Positions 57,355 through 64,000 of a stretch of DNA of 64,000 bases are shown piece after piece. The first letter of the stretch is position 1, and every line of letters begins with the position of its first letter. The position numbers and the translations under genes were made by a program. The notes under the pieces were generated by a model. The model was not told the origin of the DNA and made no database searches. It worked only from the letters and a program-made list of their open reading frames with translations. The DNA comes from Brachionus rotundiformis (taxonomy: Eukaryota > Rotifera > Eurotatoria > Ploima > Brachionidae), in assembly GCA_016802295.1 (NCBI GenBank), contig JAESIW010000020.1:1426689-1490688 (forward strand), given 5' to 3'.

Positions 57355-60125
57355 ATGAAAAGTCTTTTTGTTTTTTATGCTTTGCTTTGCCTCTTTAATG
57401 AATGCATCTCATCAGATGGCTTTTATGAAAGATACCGCCAAATGTTTGGTCAAGAAAACTTAATTGAACCAACTAATATTGATAAAATTACCAATCAACT
57501 GTTCAATCAAATGGATTGTAGTAAATATTCAGGGATTAATTGCCATACGGTAATTTTTTTAACCAAAGTTTAATCCATTTGTTTAAATAAAGGCTTATAA
57601 ACTTTCCCAATATTTTTTTAAATAAGGACACTCTAAGCAAATGTTAATTAAAATTAATATAAACAATTTAAAAAAATAAGCTCGTTAAATATTTTAAACA
57701 GATTTTGTAAAGTGTCTTTACTAAGAAATTCTTTAATATTTTTTTAATAACTACAAGTGTTTGAATAGTGAAAAATTAAGAGAAAATTCAATAATTGGAA
57801 ATTTGATTACTTCAGAAGAACTTTCAAAGTATTCAGTAGTTGTTTTTTGCTATATATTAGATTTTAACAAATTTTGTCATGGTAATGCAAATTTACTTTT
57901 AAAATTTATCTAATATCTTTTCTTAAAGAAAATTCAACACCCAATTATGAAAAATGCTACAATTATATCACAATAAATGGCACTCTTGATTCTAAAAGAC
58001 TTCAATATCTTATTGAATTAAAAGTTTCAAAAGTTTATAAGACCACTGAATATTTTAATTCAACATATTTGTCAAATTTTGATGACGTAAGTTCAATAGT
58101 TATCATTATTTTATTAATTAAATAGTTAAAAAATAAGTGTATAGATCCAGTTCAACTTATCAATAAGCATTCAATTGAAAACAACATTTTGAAGTCTAAT
58201 ATAGAAATAAATGCATTGTTTTCTGAGATTGTGTTTAAAATGTTTAACCGAATGAAGATTGGATGTAATTTGCCATATCAGAATTGGTTTGTTGACCAGT
58301 TATTTGAAGAAAATTATGACCAAATGCAAATAGATGGTATTGACAAAATGTTAACTTTTTAAAAATTCAAATCTAATTTGTTATTTTAGAATTTAGAAAA
58401 TTGATGATAAAACTTGATTTATATTCGCCAGAAGTCAAAAACACAAAAAAGACACTCAAAGATAATTTAGAAGAATTTTTTTTGGAAATTTTTTCCGCAT
58501 CTAGAAGATTAAAACGGAACACGCAAGAAAGTCTATATGAAAAAGTATATATTTTTTTACTTAAAATATCATTATTTAATTGAGTATTTGATTTTAGTGT
58601 TACTCACCTGAGAACCTTTTAGAAATATTTTCACTAGGAAACATATCAATATCAAAATTTGAGTTTCATAGCTTATGTCCTTCTCTAGTTTACATGATAT
58701 CCAAATCTTTATGTAGTGCCAGGTCAAAGCAAGTCGAATATGTTTTAATAAGAGAAAGTTCTGCCACAGAGAGTAATATTTGGTAATAATAATAATTTTT
58801 GTTTTAAATTGACAGAAATTAAGAATATGGCTACGGATCTATTGCAATTATTATAGTGTCTCTTTTGGCTTTACTTGGAATAGTTTTGTTGCCATGTTTT
58901 AATAAATCAATTTATGATGATATTTTAATGGCTCTAACTTCACTTGCAATTGGAACTCTCTTGAGCGATGCAATGCTTCATATTTTACCAGAAGTAATCT
59001 TTAGAAATTGTTGTTATAAAAGTTGCTAGTTGAATTTTTTAAGGTTCTCGGAGTAGAAGAAGATGATGAAGGCAATCCAGATGTAATTAAAGTGCCAGAC
59101 TTTGCAATTAAAATTTGTGGTGCATTATTTGGTAAGCTATTTTTAAAAATTAGCATTTGAAAATTTATTCTTTTAAAAATTAAAAGCTCTTTATATATTT
59201 TGGCTTTTGGAAATACTTGTTCACCATTTCTCTGGCAGATCAAATTCAAATGGGCATGGACACAGTCATGGCATTTATATCGAAGACCAAGGTAAAAAAG
59301 AAGATCTTGAAAACAATTTTTTATGGTTTTTATAGTTTCGTTTATTTTGAAAGAAATACAAAATAATATGAATGTGGATAATAGCGAAATACCAAAAACT
59401 AGTATAGAATCTGTTCTAGATCAGACTAACTCTAACCATCATCTCACAGGACGGCCAATAACCCAAAATCGACAAAATTTTTGGTCTAACATTAAGAAAA
59501 TTAAAGCAACAGGTTTTTTTCTCAAAAATGATAAAAATATTTAAAAGTAAACATTTTTTTAATGCATCATTCAAGGTTGGATGATACTTTTAGGTGATGC
59601 AATTCATAATTTTGCAGATGGTATGGCCGTAGGTGCATCATTTTCTCAATCAGTAAAGTTAGGTGTGTCGACAACAATAGCTGTTATTTGTCATGAAGTC
59701 CCACATGAACTTGGTAGGCTTTTTACCATGTTTTGTTCATTTTTATATTTAGCTTAAAGGTAATTATGCTGTTTTGGTAAAGTGTGGCTTCAGTCATTTT
59801 CAAGCATTAATTTTCAATCTTTTATCAGCAAGTACTTGCCTGATAGGTTTTTATGTAGGAGCGTCGGTGTCTACAAATCCAGAAGTGAGCAAATGGATCT
59901 TTACTTTAACAGCAGGGATGTTTATATACATTTCATTAGTAGATTTAGTAAATAAATAAATAATTTATTTATTAGTATTAATCTAATTATTTTAATCAGC
60001 TTCCCTCGGTGATGTCCGGAAACCAGTGGAGCTGGAAAATGTTTTTTGTATGCAATGCAGCGATGATAATCGGATTTTTAATTATGTTTTTATTAGTTAT
60101 TTTTGAAGATCATATTAAAATTTGA
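57355..60125 (+). CDS. SLC39A12: LIV-1 subfamily zinc transporter (ZIP4/ZIP12-like)
   Basis: Thirteen exons: 57355-57549, 57758-57881, 57929-58086, 58138-58336, 58390-58544, 58598-58772, 58824-58993, 59044-59131, 59187-59291, 59336-59512, 59576-59713, 59760-59947, 60000-60125; sum 1998 nt, 665 aa. Signal peptide MKSLFVFYALLCLFNECISS, then a 360-residue cysteine-containing ectodomain. TM1 YGSIAIIIVSLLALLGIVLL; TM2 ILMALTSLAIGTLLSDAMLH; TM3; a cytoplasmic loop with a histidine cluster (NGHGHSHG); TM4 GDAIHNFADGMAVGASFSQS; TM5 CHEVPHELGNYAVL, the HExPHE metal site of LIV-1 transporters; TM6-8; ends EDHIKI, like the YEQNIKI end of ZIP12. Role: Zn(II) import into the cytosol across the plasma membrane. 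ZIP4 and ZIP12 are sister groups, so the symbol is tentative. Confidence 0.92.
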
Positions 60126-62149
60126 TTATATAAATTCAAATATAATATGAATTAGTATTTTTTTTATAAACTTAAATAATCATTATTTTTAAACAATCTT
60201 TGTTTTTTATTAATGAGAAACGCTGTTGATGTTTCAAATGTGTTAATTATCAAAAATTGCACCAGACCATCACTCAAAAATCAAATAATTTCAAATGTTT
60301 TTAACAGGTTTTAGATTTTAGTCTACCTAAGCAATTGCATTTTAAAAACATATTTAAAAATTTTTAGCTTTTTAAATTTAGATCTAATTACAAAATTATA
60401 TAAAAATATTACATTTTTTATTTTACTCAAGACTTAAAACTAATATTTGATTTTTTTCTAAATTTAAAAAGCGCCATACAAGTATTAGTAATTAAAGTAT
60501 TATTTGCATTTAGAGATAAAATGAAAATTGATATCCTGTTAACTGATCCCATATTAAAATTATTTTATAATTTTAAACTAAAAACAAGATCAAATTTCGA
60601 TTATTAATTGAATAAACCTTAAAATTCTGACTAGGAAATTTTATTTTCTTAAGTATTCGGCATCCTAATAAATGCTTAAATTCAAGTGGCACTTGAGTAA
60701 ATAACCAAATTATTAAGTACTCATAAAATTAAACAAAATTGAATTATATCATTCAAAACTAATGCACTCACGAGAAAAGCTCCATGAATTTTTATTAAGT
60801 ATTTAAACTTCTGTTTTATCAAAATGTCTAAATTATTTGGCATCAGTTGAATAACCAATATATATTCCTAAAGTGAAGCTCATAATTCAAGATCTTTGAA
60901 CAGAGTCAATATATAAATTAATTTTTAACTGAGAGCCCACTTTAAAGTTAAGTATCTGATTGCCAAAATATGTTTAACACAGACTGCAGAAAAATTATTC
61001 ATTTTAAATTTATAGTTTAATTAAAAGATACTTTTATGTTTGATTAATAAATATTGTTTATTTATACATCAAATAAAAATACAAGATGAAAAAAATTGAT
61101 ATATTTAAGTCTGAAATATAAAAATCAAGATAATTTTTTATCTTAAACTAAACAAAGTGTTTGTTTTTGATAGTGAGATCCACTAAACAATATGTCCTAA
61201 GATTCTTATTAAGATTGATGATTGATTGATAATTCATTTAAAGATATAAATACTTTTGAATTTTAAAACTGTAAAATAACAATTCCAATACATGATAGAT
61301 AGAAAATTAATATTCTTATCATTAAATAAAAAATATACTAGACATAGTACTTAAAGATGTCATAGAATAAAACCAATTTAAAACATCTGTTTATAAAAAA
61401 ATGTTTATTAATTTGTCTCAATAGTTTAGTGTTAAAACATTGTTCATTTTATAAAAGTTTTCTTTATTTATAGGCTTATTTCAGGTAAAAAACAATATAT
61501 CTACACCTTGGCATTTTTATTGTTTCGCTATTTCACTAATTTTATATTAAACTTTCATTTTTTTTTATTTAGTTAATAAAATTTTATATAAAAAAGCTCT
61601 TAAAATTAAGCAAATTAATTCAACATAGTATGTTTTAAATAATCATTTTTACATTACGATATCACGAAGCTTAGACTAGCTAATAAACTAAAAATTTAGC
61701 ATGAATTACGCTTCTAAAATTAATATCATCTTTTTATCTAACTACACCTAAGATAATTAAGACCTCTTTTTTGGTGATAGCTGGAACAGTCTTACCAAAT
61801 TAAGAAATTAATATAAACCATCTTTTTTTAAACTAGTCTAATCGACTACCAAAAGTTATCTTATTTAGGTTTAGATATCGCTTTTTATTTTGATAACAAT
61901 CACTTATTTAGCACATGATTTTAATACAGAGAATACTTTATTTTGATGATAAAATATCCTTAACAAATCTTTTGAAATATTTTTGATCCAAAATACTTTA
62001 GGAAGGTGCAATTTGTATGCTAGCATTGTTTGGACGATCTCTATTTCTGATTTTGTCCAAGTACATTCATTTAGCTTACACTTGTTCGATAAAGATTTAG
62101 TTAATTATTAATATATTATTAATATACCAAAATTCTATTATAACATATT
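60126..62149. other. intergenic, nothing seen
   Basis: 2 kb of AT-rich sequence downstream of the zinc transporter without coding texture or recognisable repeats. Confidence 0.6.
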
Positions 62150-63085
62150 CAATCGATACCACAAAAAATTTTAAAAAAAATCACTTTTTATTTAAAACTA
62201 ATAATTTTTCGAAATTAAAAAACTTTATATTTTAATTTTTGACATTTTTACAAGTACTTTGGGAGCTTAAGGAGCTCTGTTCAGATAACTAAATAAATAA
62301 ATTATAATTATTTGGTTTCTAAGAATGAAAAACTTGAATAATCCGAATTATATTACGAATTAATTGAATGTGAGGTAGGAGATTGCCAGTTTTATAGATC
62401 TAATTTTGATTTTAATTTTGATCAATTTATTACAGTCAGTAGATTTATAAAGAGGATAAAGTTAAATAAAGCTAAATGGTAATTCAGCACCTGCGTATTT
62501 AAAAGATATTTGAAAAATTATCTATGCAAACATATTGTAGCAGTCACAGTTAAGACTAAACTGACCCAAATCGATTTTAGCTTTAAAAATATTGGATTCA
62601 ATAAGAAGTGTGGTAAAAAACTCAAGACTGGTACGTAAGGCATACAAATAATGATTAAAAAACAATATTTTGTACATAGAGAGATATATTTAACTGATGA
62701 ATTGAACCTATTTAATAAATGATTTTTTATAGAGCAAAAATGTTTGTTTCTTTAACAGTATATTTTTTGGTGAAAAAAAATTGTAAGTCAAATGATAATA
62801 ATAAACTTTCATTTTATGACTAGAAACTGAGAAGATACTGAGCCTTTGATAAAGAACAAAACTTTTGATCATCTACAAGCTTGTGAGTATTTAGAATAAT
62901 TCAAGAGAGTTATTTAAGATCTAAAATTCGATATTATCCTTTGGCATTTTCACCAAACAATTTAAAATTATAGTCGATTGTGGCAAATATATTTCTAATT
63001 TCAACCATGATAGAAAAAGGTGCAACAAAAATATTTTGAAATAATAAAAATTTTAATTTTTAATTTTTAAATATTTGTGTCAAAT
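62150..63085 (+). mobile_element. decayed Mutator-like transposase (SWIM finger)
   Basis: Left end GATACCACAAA at 62156 resembles the ATACCACAAAT ends at 27455, 28390 and 36211. Plus-strand coding relic at about 62478-62640 reads FSTCVFKRYLKNYLCKHIVA, then FNKKCGKKLKTGT: the C-x(n)-CxH arrangement of a SWIM zinc finger followed by the basic GRKPK-type stretch seen downstream of SWIM fingers in MULE transposases. Further on EDTEPLIKNKTFDHLQACEY aligns with the element at 27433-28428. Many stops; non-functional. Confidence 0.6.
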
Positions 63086-64000
63086 AAATTACAATTAAAA
63101 AGAAAAGTCTATTATAAATAGCAATTGAATTAAATATCTTTAAGGCACATTCTATTCATACAATAATTACATTTCTGTACCTGAGTGACCAAAATCTCTT
63201 TACTTGATGTCTCAAATTCGAGGCACAACAAATACCATTTGGATATTTTCATTATCCTATTAGCAAATTTAAAGGTCCTATTTTTTAATTAAAAAATTAG
63301 AGATAAAAATTTGAATTTAATTTTTCGACTTTTTTTTATTTTAAGTTCAGAATTTTAAAATTATAAAGAAAAAAATTTTTTTTTTAATTACAACATAAAC
63401 AACAAAAAGTGATCTTTCCTCAAAAACAGCATATTTACCATAAATACAAAAATTGATCATATATAAGGTGTAATTGTAAAAATTAAAACAAAAATGACCA
63501 AAATAAAAAAAGTGAAAAAAAAAGCTGAAAAGAAGGAAACAAAATCAAAAATCTGAACAGCAAGGCGACGTTCATTTCACTATCCACAATATAATAATAA
63601 TTAACAACTAGGTACTTGTGGTCTTTGAAAAGCCAAATACAAAATAATAAACTGGGATCAGGATTAGATTTAGGCGAAAAAACGCATAGGCCATTATCTC
63701 TCTACTTAACTATTCAGCATAAATCTAAATTCTATGTAGCATTAGTATACATATTTATTTATACATAGACAAACGTATTCTCGAACATGCTAAAAATCGA
63801 TTAATACCATTGAGCTTTTTTTTTTTTTCTTAAAAATATTAAACAACTTTGGAGATTTATCAAACGAGATTTAAATTATTTCACTATAATTAAAAGCCAA
63901 TATCCGCTTTTATAATTAATCATTTTTCTTCTATTGGACTAAAAAACTAGTCGTTTTCAATAAGATCTAAGTCTAAGTCACATGACTGATTATTACTGTT
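63086..64000. other. intergenic, nothing seen
   Basis: AT-rich end of the window. A short plus-strand frame at 63494 (MTKIKKVKKKAEKK) is lysine low-complexity and not supported as a gene. Confidence 0.55.

Noticed and set aside
1..64000. CRISPR arrays, bacterial operons, riboswitches, rho-independent terminators
   Set aside because: The genes are spliced and animal-like; no spaced direct repeats or prokaryotic signals were seen.

Overview
This is metazoan nuclear DNA: very AT-rich, genes split by introns mostly of about 45-100 bp with GT-AG ends, and animal-specific genes (adhesion GPCR of the ADGRA type, COP1, CNG channel beta-type subunit, LIV-1 zinc transporter). The compact introns, low GC and abundant small transposon remnants suit a small-genome lophotrochozoan such as a monogonont rotifer, but that placement is inference; no rRNA, tRNA or mitochondrial marker is present to test it. 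Two runs of N (12858-13199 and 24327-25282) show it is a draft scaffold. By splicing short exons by hand I could rebuild complete reading frames for most genes; frames and phases add up exactly, and domain landmarks match known families.

Layout. 1-970: a 181-bp exact copy of 2437-2617, an unplaced exon-like ORF and a LINE-like 3' tail. 1363-3659: two minus-strand genes of unknown function (a type I membrane protein and a 190-aa protein). 4171-7346: STX18 (minus) and MLYCD (plus) back to back with a 150-bp shared promoter. 7978-11369: actin maturation protease ACTMAP and ethanolamine kinase on minus, then URM1 on plus. 11410-11870: LINE relic. 13435-16407: COP1 E3 ligase, first exon duplicated across a gap. 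16408-20874: gene-poor. 20875-22350: 491-aa orphan. 23220-25750: second gap flanked by diverged copies of one locus. 26103-31436: SMC3 (minus), its single intron packed with transposons. 31437-34600: LINE relic and a GC-rich block. 34668-35438: SET/TAF-I histone chaperone, unusually GC-rich. 36180-37350: transposon debris. 37899-38552: SLC31 copper transporter with a GC-AG intron. 38704-42008: CNG channel subunit (minus). 43260-46160: two convergent four-TM genes. 46430-48312: LINE relics and half of a palindromic element. 48615-55567: ADGRA-type adhesion GPCR, four exons, 1672 aa. 57355-60125: SLC39 zinc transporter, 13 exons. 60126-64000: no gene, one decayed Mutator-like element.

The genes are housekeeping and signalling functions (ER SNARE, peroxisomal/mitochondrial malonyl-CoA decay, actin N-terminal processing, phosphatidylethanolamine synthesis, tRNA thiolation, ubiquitin ligation, cohesin, histone chaperone, copper and zinc transport, cyclic-nucleotide signalling). 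I see no operon-like functional clustering. I did not find a convincing new molecular system. The most interesting signals are: a small zoo of non-autonomous transposons including TTAA-flanked piggyBac-like MITEs and a TA-flanked palindromic element with an empty-site relative in the same window; apparent haplotype duplications at both gaps; and departures from family consensus in the CNG pore and the ADGRA GPS site.
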